Below are positions 11,909-23,260 of a stretch of 64,000 nucleotides of DNA, one piece after another. Source of the DNA: Aphrophora alni (lineage: Eukaryota; Arthropoda; Insecta; Hemiptera; Aphrophoridae); assembly GCA_963513935.1 (NCBI GenBank), contig OY740765.1, positions 118,983,362 to 119,047,361 of the forward strand. The letters are read 5' to 3'. The notes below the pieces were generated by a model that worked only from the letters and a program-made list of their open reading frames with translations, was not told the origin of the DNA and ran no database searches. The position numbers and the translations under genes were made by a program. Within the stretch, counting starts at the first letter, position 1, and the number at the start of each line of letters is the position of its first letter.

Positions 11909-14756
11909 TATAAATGCCTATAACGTTTCAGACTACAAAACATCCACCTTGCCCTCACAAGAGGCAAAAACTCCATAACTCGATAAAAATAAGGAACTTA
12001 TTTTAAATTTTGGATTACAAGAATCAAGTAAATATTTTCCTTGTTGGTTGGTAAATTTATTATGTATTAACAAGATTGTCCCAATTTTATACTGTAATAT
12101 TTTGTAAAATAGCTCAGTTAATTAAACGATTGTTTTTTTTTTGTTAAAACCACAGGAACACATGGATATACTTTCTTCCATGAGAAGTAACGGTCATATT
12201 AGCCCACCGTTAGCCATTTTGACTACGAGGTCAAGGCTCCTGTCCCTTTATCACAATACAACAACCATCTTTGTTAATTTTACTTGATAATAAACAGGGA
12301 ACTTACAATATTAAGACAAGTAGAAATTATCATTAGACACATTTAAACTCTAGTCTAACGGTAATAACCCTGCTACGTTGTTTTACCGATATCCTTGTCA
12401 TTTATCTTAGTAAGGACTGCTCAACTGATATAATGACTCCTGGACTAAACAGTTCACTAAACTTAACTGTCCATAATAAATTTACAAAATTACAATTTGT
12501 GTCCGGTATTGTTAAGCAGCCATTTATGTTACAAGACGGTTACAAGCTGAATGACCGGAAGCAAATCATGAACTTTCATCATTTGAGTTTCATGTGCGGC
12601 AGATTGACAGTCTCAGATATTCAACCGGAATCCGAATCGTGACTGTGAGCCATTCACACAGATACAAGTAGTATGGAAAAAAAAGATAGATTTAAAAATC
12701 GAAGTCAAGTTTTTGCTGATATATAAGCTCGACATCGATATTAAAAAACGCGTGGACCGATTTTAATAAAATTTGTTATGTGGTTATATTTTTACATATC
12801 TCGGGCCAAATAAAACGTATTTTTCGCCATCTCTCGAAACATGACTGTTCGTGAGTTATCAGTAAAACACCAAAAATCGGTCAAGGGTTTTTTGACAATA
12901 AAATACGAAATTTATCAAAATCGACTCTACTCAATTCTTTTCAAATTTTAATGAAATACGAAGATTAATAACTCAAACCTGTCTGTTTGTGCAATGTTTA
13001 TGAACCATTTATTTTGTTTTGTATATGACTTTGTATCAACCGTGACCTTGATTTGCGGAATATATTGTACGCATCAGCGACAGCACAAGCGTGTCTCACG
13101 TCGGTAAGATTGGTAACTTTCTAAAGAAAACACAGTCAGTGTTATGATACACGGAATATAAATCCTGTTCAAGGTACATTCCAGAGTGTATATGGAACAT
13201 ACGAGCCTGTTACAAAACTATTAAACATTAGTATCAACAATTTAAAGAAACTCACATTTCCTCGTGAAGGTTACATACATCAGACGGGACTGTACAAAAT
13301 TCATTGTAGTTTGTCCATTTGTTCATAGCGGCTATGGGAAAGGTCATTACACTCGCACAAGCGCAGAAAACCAAACCTCACTCTCGGCGGGCTTTATGAC
13401 TCATCTACTGCAGATCTCTTGACATTTCAAACACTTTTACTGCAAGCAAGCAATTAAGATCAACAATATTTATTGAATTGCACGATCAATTTTAAGCAAA
13501 ACTAAACCAATCACGATGTAAATAAAACACACTGCTAAATACTACAAATTTCGTTCACGCGAGGTGAATAATCAATAAAATGAGGAAATTTGTAAAAATA
13601 AACTCCATTTAATTTCCACTAAAATGAATGTTTTTGTAAAAGCCCCAAAAGTAATACATTTTATAAATGTAATAAATGTTTCATTTTTATAGATTATGGC
13701 ATGATATTTTATTCAACAATTTAAACTACATAAACATGAATTCCGAGGTATTCTAAAAGTGGTTTTTCGATACGTTTCTTCCAGCTATCTCACTCGGATC
13801 AACAATTAATTGTCAAGGACAATGACCTAACCACTCTAGGATGAAGTACAATACACCAATATCATCATCCGAGAAGGATAATATGGTTAATGACTACAAG
13901 AACGGGTACTCCCTTTCATTGAATACTTGTGGAGGGGTGTACTTTATCAATTCGCTAGCCTACATAAATCAACACTTTTAATTTATAGATTATAAAACTG
14001 CAGGATTCAGATATAAAGTCTTACCTTAAGGGTTATGTAAAATATCACAATAAGACTTATAACTTAAAGGATGTGAAAACCCTTTTTGAGGATGTTTGTT
14101 GGCACTTTAAAACTCATACTTGCGAGCCAAATACGTGGGGAACAAGCTCGAAAAGTAATGGACAAAGAATGGAAAGCGTAGAGCCTGAACCAGAGATGTA
14201 CGGAAGACTTCATAATTAATCTGACTCCAAATGATTTCATTCAAGTGGGACCGTGAAAGTGATGAAGATTTAATATATATTATTTATAAAACATAAAGTT
14301 ATTTACTGTATATAGAAAGAATATATTTTGGGTTCTAGGCTGATAGTATTGTTTAAAAATTATATTTGAATATGTTAACCTAATTTAACGTATGTTTCTT
14401 TGTTTGTGTGTATTCTTATCTTATGTGCACTTTTATTCGTTTTATATTGATATGTAATGTCGAAAGTATAATTTTAGTTTAAATGTGTTAGTGACTGAAT
14501 GTGTAAATTACTAGTGGTAAAATAATTTTGCGATTATAATATATTTTAATACCTTAAATTTGTAATTAATATTTAATTATTAAATTATGTTTCATAACTA
14601 TATGTAATGTGTGTGGGTTGTATGATTTGATGTACACAACTACTGTGAAACCAGCATCTTGTAAGTGTGCGTGCATGAGAGAGGTATTCCATGAATGAAT
14701 GTACATAGTATAAATGCTATTGTCTGATGGAAGTGCTATATTTAGGCAAGAGTAAG
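11906..14756. other. No gene recognised; contains a DR2-like body at 12725-12990
   Basis: Text such as GTGGACCGATTTTAATAAAA and CGCCATCTCTCGAAACATGA in 12725-12990 matches other DR2 regions. ORF 12433-12642 shows no domain. The remainder is anonymous AT-rich sequence. Confidence 0.4.
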
Positions 14757-15181
14757 GTAAGGATTACATACCAGAAGTTACTACGGGCTCGACAAAGGTG
14801 AGATCTGTGTTAATAGATGAACAAAGAGATAAGCTGTCAAAGAAATTGTTGAATGTATATGACGATGGAAGGAGCAGATATAAGTCTAGGGAGGAAGCAC
14901 CTAATGGTGATGGTAAGTATTTTAATGGAACATTGTCCCTTGAATAGGCATCTTCCGATGATTGTACACAAAAATCATCTCACTGTGATAGATCTGAATT
15001 GGAGGAAACTGCGGAGGATTTTGTGTCCTGTGAAGGAGCAAAACACGAAGCATTGGGTGTGAAGGCGCTACTAGAGCTGAGGTTTGTCAAAAGGGTTGGT
15101 AGGCTTCGGCAAGTGGTAGTATTTAACTATGATATTGTTCTTCGAATGAGGTGGTGGGTAGAAAGGGTCCATGAAGCCTAA
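14757..15181 (+). pseudogene. Coding-like stretch of unknown identity
   Basis: One frame reads hydrophilic, protein-like text (including VLIDEQRDKLSKKLLNVYDD) from 14757, broken by a single TAG at 14945-14947, then continues (EETAEDFVSCEGAKHEALG) to TAA at 15179. A consensus splice donor GGTAAGT sits at 14912-14918 and a possible acceptor TAG just before 14948, but the implied 35-bp intron is too short for an insect. It could be a decayed transposon ORF or parts of host exons; I do not recognise a family. Confidence 0.3.
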
Positions 15182-15557
15182 CTACGGAAATGTATATTCC
15201 CCCCCACCCCAATACGGAATAGAATAAACTATTAACCGGCGAGGGTAAGAACTTGAAATCCCAAAATCTTCGAATCGAATTATTCTTCATAAACGCCTAA
15301 GTTTACGCACGTGTGAAATTCAGCTCAAATTTCAAATAAAGCTTGAATATCCCCCATTCTCTAAAAAATCTCTCAATATAATTTATGAGAACAATAACGG
15401 TATTATTTAGTAAAATGCAACAATTCACCTAAATGGATGTGTTATTGTTACAATTATAGATTCTGCATCTCAGCAACCAAAACAAACTAGTGACTACGTT
15501 GTTATAACTTTATGTATAACAGTACGGCCGTTCACCTTTGTACATTTTAGTGTGTCG

Positions 15558-15796
15558 TATAAAGGCAAAAACATCTCTGTCAACATCTTATAAAAGAGGG
15601 AAGAAAATAATATAAAATAAAGACCAATAACCATAGAAAGAGCTTCAAGTTATGAAAAAAACAAGAGTTCGTTAAAATAAACCTGAAAGGAAAGATGAAG
15701 AAAGATATCTAATCCAAGGTTACATGGAAAACGGTGATCCAGCTAGGTCACTCGGGATTGCCGAGTTCGTACTCAATGTAAGTGATCCTCTGGAGG
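15558..15796 (+). repeat. R265 dispersed repeat copy
   Basis: Near full length: AAAGGCAAAAACATCTCTGTCAAC start, GATCCAGCTAGGTCACTCG, GTACTCAATGTAAGTGATC and a CTGG end (CTRR form). Confidence 0.8.
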
Positions 15797-17150
15797 GAAC
15801 AATTACTAATAACATGTTTTTATACTTGTTAGAAATGTTCTTTTCCCCAAAATTGACGACATGAAACGAGATAAAGTGGATCGTTTTTAGGGTAAGAGTT
15901 AGCAAGTAATGGTTTGTCCGCATTGGAGAAGATACACAACACATCAAACTAGCACATACAAGTCCTATTTTACTATTCTCACATAGAGTTAGCTATGTGA
16001 TAGGTGAAAGTTTAAAAAAAAGATATCTGTATTATTACAGTACTCTACAGTCCAATGGATATATTATGGCTATATTTCGGGACATTTTTTCATTACTAAA
16101 AATTTTGCGGTAGCCACCATAACATAAAATAACAAATTTACGATTTTCTCTAAATAGGCCCAAACGTTTTTGATCACATTTGGTTCTTCATTTTAGTGCT
16201 AATTATTGTTTTAAAATTTTCCATTGGAAGCTTTGTTAAGGTTCCAATGGAAGGAAATTTTTTAATGTCACTTTTTTTTCAAAGCGACCATTTCCTAAAA
16301 ACAATAAAATCACATTAAAAAGCCTTTTAAATAGAATCCTGTAATAAACATGGGTTTTCGTTTGGAGTTTTTAACTTGCTTCCTCTTGGAGGAATTTATT
16401 GGACTTCCAAAATTACGTTGTATATACGGTTCATAATATATAATAAATGGTGCAAAAACATTGCACAAACTTTCTCATTCCCAAATCGCCAAACAAATAA
16501 AAACTATTCAACACTTACCATGTCACTTCTGTAGCTGTCATTCAAAAAGTGAAAAAGAACCATATATATTGTCTTTGAAAAATAGAACCTAAACTTGCTT
16601 CGACCATAAATAAGTCCTCGGAGTAAATCGTAACTGATTAAATTGAACTTTTAATGACTTTGGTTGAGATTCATTTCATTGAATAGAATTTTTTTTTAGT
16701 TGCTACTTCGAACATTATTCTTTACATTTCGCTAGAGTTTGAATAAAATCTGTAAAGCCGAATATGAGAAAATATGTTTTTATAAAAATAAAAATTTTGT
16801 TTTTGTACCAATATTCACGTGCCGACATTTTTGCCGCGATGGCGACAAATACGTTTTTTGTTTGCGCCCTTAGAGTCTATCATTGAGCAAAATTTGATTA
16901 AAATCGTTAGAGCCGATTTAGAGATTTTTGTGTTTTTTATCTTTAGCAGCTACCACTATATTTTTAGTTATTAAAAAATGAAAAAAAAAAAAAAAATTAC
17001 CAAAATAAGATCAAAATATCTTCATACGTTGTGGTGATTAAAATCGGTCCACACGTATAAGCCGAAGAGCCATGAACATACGACAGAGACATCATTCCAA
17101 AAACCATTTTCCACGGAAAAACTAGACGACACATTATATAACTTTCTATA
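15797..17150. other. No gene recognised; DR2-like sequence at 16780-17148
   Basis: 16780-17148 carries ACATTTTTGCCGCGATGGCG, GAGCAAAATTTGATTAAAAT and a CATTATATAACTTTCTATAT end, as in DR2. The rest is anonymous. Confidence 0.4.
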
Positions 17151-18449
17151 TACAGTTTGTCCCATAAGTAAGCTGCCGAACTTTAAGAAATGATTCCGTG
17201 ATCCAAGATAAACTAAAAATTCAGAATCATTTCTTTTTCTTTTTCGAAAACGCTTAGTTTCCGTTATTTTGTTATTTTACAATAAAAAATTATAACTTTG
17301 AAAGAAAAGATATTAAATTCAGATTTAGTACACGCATTTGCTATTTTATGTTTTATAAATGTATCAAAAATAAAGACTTAATTTTTTCTACTTTCAAAAT
17401 GGCGGACATTATAATATTAAAATATTTAATATCTCGAAATATTTTAAGTTTACAAAAATTCACAAGAGACAAAAAAGTTTTCTTTTTTAATGACAACAAA
17501 AAAGGTTTTTTCATTTTCCGCAGTTCAAAGGATAACCGAGTTATTGACAAAAAAACAGGAAACTAATAATTTCTTAGTAGTTGTCTACAACACCCAAGAT
17601 TTTCTTAGGACCAAAATATTTTTATATTCTAATACTTTTTATTTGAAATTAAAAAAAAATTAAATTACATAAAAAAATTCAAGCGTGACCATTAACTATT
17701 TCAAAATGTCTATTTATTTTTCTCGTGCTAAATATCTCGAAACATATACAAACATAAAGCAAATGTAAATTGTACTTATTAAACAAATTAATGACACTTC
17801 AAATTTTATTTTATATTTGCAATTTTTTTAATAAAGACAATTTACATTAGTTTCATTTTTGTACATGTTTCGAGATATTTAAAACGAAAAAAAAAATTAA
17901 ATAGGCACCATTTTGAAATAGTTAATGGTCACATTTGAAATTTCTTATCAAATTTAAATATTAAAATTTTTATTAAACGTATTAGAATTCATATTATATT
18001 TTGGTTCTAAGTCAATCTTGTGTGTTGTAGACTAGACAAGATTATTAGTTTCCTGTTTTTTGTCAATAACTTGATTAACCTTTGAACTACAGAAAAAACA
18101 AAAACCATTTTGTTTTTCATTAAAAAAGAAATCTTATTTGTCTCTTGTGAGTTTTTGTAAGGTTCAATATTAAATATTAAATATTTTAATGTCCGCCATT
18201 TTGAAAATATAAAAAATAAAGTGTTTATTTCCGGGTCAATTATAAAACATAAAATACCAAATGCGTGTACAAAATCTGATATCAATATTTTTTCTTTCCA
18301 AGGTTATATTTTTTGTTTTAAGAAACAAAATAATAGATATCTGGAAAACTAATCGTTTTCGAAAAAAAAAATTCTAATGGATATAATGGATAAAAACTTT
18401 TATCTGCCATTTCCTAAAGTTTGGCAGCTTACTTACTCGATGCTCTGTA
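17151..18449. mobile_element. Foldback element FB2 (1,299-bp palindrome)
   Basis: Almost the whole element is an inverted repeat folding around about 17800, with arms near 640 bp. Matched landmarks: GTAAGCTGCCGAACTTTA against GTAAGCTGCCAAACTTTA, ACACGCATTTGSTATTTTATG, TTTCAAAATGGCGGACATTA and TGACCATTAACTATTTCAAA. Termini TACAG and CTGTA are flanked by TA on both sides. No transposase ORF is present. The arms share blocks with FB3 and with the half element at 36826-37560. Confidence 0.85.
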
Positions 18450-18964
18450 TATGTGAAAAAAATATAAGTTAATTCAATTTTAACAAACTATAACACAGAT
18501 TTATTTTTCTACTATTTATTTGTTCAAAAAATCAAAACCCTTTTCATACTTTACTAACATTTTATAAATAAAAAAACTTTTTTTAAAAATAAACGAACCA
18601 AATATCTAGATCAATTTATTCTGACACGACAGAAATATTGCGTTTGCCCGTTACATTGATAGCCACAAATGCGTTTGTTGTAAAATTTTCCCATTCAGTA
18701 GGCCTAGTCTGGTATACACGAGTACAATAGAAAAGAGATGGTTCAATAGATATCCTTCTCTAATGTGAAAGAAAATTGAGTGCCACATGTTTCCATATTC
18801 GCAGGAGAAACTCATTGTGTGTTATTTTCCTTGAAATGATATACCTAATTTTCAAGCGCCATAGCTTCCCTGGGTAAGGGGAGTGGAAGGGGCAGAGAGG
18901 GGGGTACGATTAGTTATGCTCCAGATATGCCATAGTAATCTTTGTCAGTCAAGTGTTTTCAAAG
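18450..18964. other. Upstream region of the Osiris gene
   Basis: Non-coding. Includes a G-rich patch (GGGGAGTGGAAGGGGCAGAGAG region, about 18878-18904) that may be regulatory, but no defined binding site can be asserted. Confidence 0.35.
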
Positions 18965-19000
18965 TATAAAACAGCTACCGTAGTGTCATATATGTTCAGT
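18965..19000 (+). promoter_or_regulatory. Core promoter of the Osiris gene: TATA box plus initiator
   Basis: TATAAAA lies at 18965-18971 and the arthropod initiator consensus TCAGT at 18996-19000. Taking the A at 18998 as +1, the TATA box starts at -33, which is normal spacing. The implied 5' UTR is only about 29 nt before the ATG at 19027. No DPE is apparent at the usual position, in keeping with a TATA-driven promoter. The match of both elements, their spacing and the ORF is what supports the call; no transcript evidence is available. Confidence 0.72.
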
Positions 19001-19026
19001 GAACAGTTGACTCAAACCTAGGAAAT

Positions 19027-19420
19027 ATGAAGTTGTTTTTAGTTGTGTGTCTCTTCTTCGCCGGAGCAAAACTTGAAAATGTTTCTCAATCCGGAAATCT
19101 TAAGGTGTTGTACCGTGTTTTCGAGAAGTGTGGCGAAGTGGATGATATGGGGTCGTGTTTGAAATTGAAAGCTGTTTCGTTAATAGATAAGGCGCTGTCA
19201 ATAGATTCGCTTCCGATATCTGATTACGTTTCTATCACTAAAGATCCATCCTCTGAAATGAAACATGCTGAAATGAAATCGGAAATTGAAATCGAGAGAT
19301 CTTTACCTCATGATTCTGTAAAGAAGAACGTAGAATTGTATAAAATTCTTCAAGATCGTGTGAATACGTTTCTTGAGACTAGAACTATTCAATTCACACT
19401 ACCAACTGATGTTCTTGAAG
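19027..19420 (+). CDS. Osi: Osiris family protein (DUF1676), exon 1 (residues 1-131)
   Basis: First coding exon of an Osiris protein, an insect family of secretory/endomembrane proteins expressed mainly in cuticle-forming epithelia. The ATG follows a TATA/initiator promoter. Residues 1-14 form a signal peptide (MKLFLVVCLFFAGA) with likely cleavage after Ala14. The mature N-terminus carries the family's two-cysteine segment: Cys35 and Cys44 in the form EKCGEVDDMGSCLKLKAV. A charged stretch follows (about 75-115) and then the typical FLETRTIQFTLP run at 115-126. The exon ends after GAA G (phase 1) at donor G|GTTTGT (19421). Reading on into the intron adds only five codons before a stop, so the 135-codon ORF is not a complete gene. 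The other half is at 39201. Which numbered Osiris paralogue this is cannot be settled by eye. Confidence 0.9.
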
Positions 19421-19567
19421 GTTTGTATATTTAATTACGTAGTTTTTTATGTTTAATTTTTCCAAAAGTACTGGATATTTTTTTAATTATAAAAAATAAT
19501 ATGTTGTCACTAGTTAGATTAAAACATCATTTTATGCTGGGAATTTACACACAAAAATAGTTGTACG

Positions 19568-19587
19568 TTAGGTTAGGTTAGGTTAGG
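19568..19587 (+). repeat. Interstitial telomere-like (TTAGG)4
   Basis: Four exact copies of the insect telomere unit, 148 bases inside the Osiris intron. Confidence 0.9.
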
Positions 19588-19884
19588 TAAAGTATGAACA
19601 GGATTCTTGAAGCTAGATTCATTTAGTTTATATTACAAATGAAGTTCTCGAAGGTTCGTATTTAAGCTTATTTTGCCTTTTTTAACGAGGTTTTTGTTTT
19701 GTTGTTTTTAAACTTCTACGAAATTACTGAACCGATTTTGATGATAAAACAGATTAAAATACCAATATATGTGTTGTCATTAGATTAGAAAAAAAATTAG
19801 CTTCACAAATTTTTATATGGGAGTTTAAATAAAAATTTACTTATCATAGCGACTAAAATAACAATATATATGTTTTTTTTATAT

Positions 19885-20105
19885 TTAAAGGTTTGAAAAG
19901 TCTCTGTCATAATATTTTCATTAAACAATTTAAGAAAAGAACCTAAAATAAAAATTATTAACTCTTGAATACTCTAATAGCGCCAGGGTTCGGAAAAGAA
20001 CAAGAGTTTTTCAAGAGAGATCCGATAAGAAAGATGACAAGGATCTAACCCAAGACTACATAAAAATGTGTAGATCAAGCTAGGTTCTCTCGGGATTGCA
20101 GAATA
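19885..20105 (+). repeat. R265 dispersed repeat copy
   Basis: Has TCTCTGTCATAAT, CTCTTGAATACTCTAATAGC, GGAAAAGAACAAGAGTT, CTAACCCAAGACTACAT and AGGTTCTCTCGGGATTGC; lacks the terminal hairpin. Confidence 0.85.
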
Positions 20106-20929
20106 CTTTTGTGAATAGTTTTATAGTAAACTGTATTATATTAAAATTTTTACGACAATAATTTATTTAAAATGTAAGCACTTGAAATTAAGGCAAGAAA
20201 TGTTTTTTTGATTTAATTTTCAGATACAAAAATACATTTAGTGGTTTGTCTGTCTCTTCTGATATTTAACAACCTGTTGTAATTTATTGTATAATTTTTT
20301 GTCAAGATAAATATTTATTGTTTAATTTGTTGAAGGTTTTATTGTATATTCTTTCTTTTTGTGGATTCTTTGTTTTGTATAGAATAAATGGTTAAAGTTA
20401 AAAACCTGGCAGACGACCTCATTAGGTCACGTCATAAGGTGTGGTAGGGTATAAACAAAAAATTAACAAATAAAAAAGTTTGTTTTTAATTGTATGAATT
20501 GTAGGCTATTGCATTGTATTACAATCTATCACTGATTATTTTTATCTGTCTTTAGAAGGGAGATACAACAGAAAAAAAAATTCAGTCGGATATAAATTCA
20601 ACTAGACCCGACTGAAGATCTTTAAAAATTTTCAATTAATATTAATTTTAATTTTTCTACATTTGTATTCAGAAACAAGTCCTTTAAAAACAGAGCTGGT
20701 TATATATAAATGTACATAAGTTTTAACATACATTCAAACCAATAAAACATAACGAAAGAGCTTACCAAGCTAAAAATAAAATTTCACTGCTTTTCAAAAA
20801 ATTTTTGTTTTAAATAATTTTTGTGTTTATAAAGAGGTCCACATATTATTACACAGACTCAAAATTTCATACAGACAGATTACCTTTCGGTCACTATCGA
20901 ATTACGTAGAAAAAGTAAGAAAAAACATA

Positions 20930-21090
20930 AATAAGTACCCCAAGCCCTCAAAAACTGTAATGGCATCAGGGCTGGAAGAAAAACAAGAGTTTCATAAAGA
21001 CAGAGCAGTTAGGAAAGATGAAAGAGCAGTATACCCAGCTAGGGAGCTTAGTATTGTCAAGCTAGTTCGTACTAATTAAAGTTAGCTGCT
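20930..21090 (+). repeat. R265 copy, 5' truncated
   Basis: Begins in the middle (CCCTCAAAAACTGTAATGGC), ends GTACTAATTAAAGTTAGCTG then CTGA. Confidence 0.7.
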
Positions 21091-21630
21091 GAGAGGCACA
21101 AATTCAATAAAGTGAATACATTATTAACTATATATTACACTAGTTTTCAAGATTTGCAATAAAAAAATAAATTTAAAAAATAGGAACAGCGACTCATACT
21201 CCCCCTCAAATTCTCTCTAAACTAACCTAACCTCAAATTCTTTCTCTCTCCCCTCTCCCCCTCCCTCTATTTCGCTCTTTATAACACATACGCGCACACA
21301 CATACAATAAAACAAAAAAAGACCTTATCAAGTAAAAATAATTACTTCTAAGATGTCAGTTATTATTATTGTTTTGTTGACAAAAATGACTTAACTAAAC
21401 ATATTAAATTTCTATTTTGTTTTGTCTATTCAATAAGTATGACCCAACATAGAAAATTACTCCAGATATAAAAATGTGATATTTTTTTAAACTACTTTTA
21501 AATGCACTTGTGTAAAGTACATTTAGAAGTAGATAAATCTGTAATATTTTTGTAAACCTTAAAGTATAAAAATAACAATGAACCTGAAGTAACGTAGAGG
21601 ATATAATGAAACAAAAACACACATACACTA

Positions 21631-22060
21631 TACAGAGTGTAAAAAGTTGCGGGACTGCAAATAACTTTTAAAATAGAAAATGTGGAAAGCTGAAAATCTC
21701 GATGTTTTTTTGGTGTAAAAACTATTTTAATAACAGATTCACCCTATCTAAAAATTTAGTTTTGAGGGATTACTCCAAATTTGAAATGTAAAAAAACCCA
21801 TAAAGTAATACCACATTTTATATGTTTTGTTTAGTAGAAAACATTTCGGCAAATTCTCTGTCTATCTCTGAAATCCCAAATGGCGGCCAATCAAATATTT
21901 AAAAAATCCAATTTTTTAGATTCTAAAGAAAGTAACTAGATGAAATTATTACAGCAAAAACTGTACTGTTATTTTAAGTTTGACCACAAAATTATTTTTT
22001 TTAAAGCTAAAATTTAAAAGTACAATACCAAAAATGTTTAACAATTAATTGTTTTTAATT
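21631..22060 (+). repeat. Foldback-family fragment (left half)
   Basis: TA followed by TACAGAGTGTAAAAAGTTGC, then text shared with 36826-37150 and an AAATGGCGGCC block. No matching right end with CTGTA was found. Confidence 0.45.
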
Positions 22061-22654
22061 ATTTTTGTTTGAATTCTGGAGAACCTTTTAAGAAATGGAT
22101 TATTTTCTTACGTATATTATTCAGTGTAACGTACACTTTTACACTGGAAAATATTTGTAAACTTTCAACTTCTGTTATTTAACTGTTTTACACCTTTTAA
22201 ATAAAATATTAATAACAACAACAGAGGAGAGCGTACGTCAAAATTTTCAAAAATAAATTTATATGTTATTACAATATGATGAACATATTCTTGGTACTTT
22301 ACAAAAAAAAATCTGTACCCGTTTACAAGGAACTGGCTCTGAAAAATTCATGAGATTATAGAGTTTTAAGCTTTGGAACCAAAAACAAGCTTCTGATCAA
22401 AAATTTGCACGAATAAAATTGTCCCAAACTTATTAAGCAAATTTAATTCAGTTTTAATTTTTTTAAAAAATTGTATTTTTTTTTTTATATATATAATTCA
22501 GACTACGATATTACAATAAAATATCCTTTAGAAATTTATATATTGGCTTTATCCTGTTTTTATATAGATTCTGAAATAAAAAATACAGGTTTGAAATTTT
22601 GGATTACAACTTCTGAATGGTCCTTTTTGAACTTACGAAATTGGAGTCTACATA

Positions 22655-22757
22655 TTTTTTCCTTGTTTAAAAGAGAAAAACCTCTCAATCATCATAGAAA
22701 GAACCTTCTTATATAAAAAAAAAGAAGATAAAATAAAGACCAATAGCTCTCGAATAG
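22655..22757 (+). repeat. R265 5' half
   Basis: TCCTTGTTTAAAAGAG, CCTCTCAATCATCATAG, ATAAAGACCAATAGCTCTCG, then breaks into AGGTTAGGTTAAG sequence. Confidence 0.8.
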
Positions 22758-22995
22758 GTTAGGTTAAGTCAGACGAGACTTGGTTAGGTGGGCTAGGTTA
22801 GGTCTGATTTTCCATACATATGCCTAATATTAATATTATGTTATACGTTATACATATTAATATTAGACATAGATGGAGAGTAGCTTTTCCCCACTGTCCA
22901 CGCACGGTGAAATCGGGCTCTGTGTATATCCATAGTTTTCTTTCGACTCCACCTGCTTACGATGCATATTTTTTGTTATATACTGTATTTTTTTT

Positions 22996-23260
22996 TCCTT
23001 GTTGTGGGTAAAAAATCTCTCGGTCATCAGCGAGTAAAAAAAAAAAAAAAGAATAAAAGTACAAGAATAAAGACTAAAAATAAAGACTCCTTGCCTTCTT
23101 ATACTATCAGGGTCGGAAAAGAACAAGAGTTGGACAAGAGAGACCGTAGAGGAAAGATGAAAGAGAGTGATCTAACCGAAGACTAAATGAAAAAAAGATG
23201 TAGATCCAACTAGGTCCTCTTGAGATCGCCATCCCCGTAGTCACTAAAGTGAGCCCCTGA
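22996..23260 (+). repeat. R265 full-length reference copy (265 bp)
   Basis: Starts TCCTTGTTG and ends in hairpin-like GTCACTAAAGTGAG followed by CCCCTGA. Used to set element length. Contains the A-rich run (23036-23050), CAGGGTCGGAAAAGAACAAG and GTAGATCCAACTAGGTCCTC. Overlapping ORFs on both strands are not genes. Confidence 0.9.

Noticed and set aside
14913..14947. 35-bp intron joining two open stretches
   Set aside because: Too short for insect splicing, despite good GTAAGT and TAG edges.
22863..23126. Overlapping ORFs on both strands as small genes
   Set aside because: They fall in the full-length R265 copy and do not recur as conserved frames in other copies.
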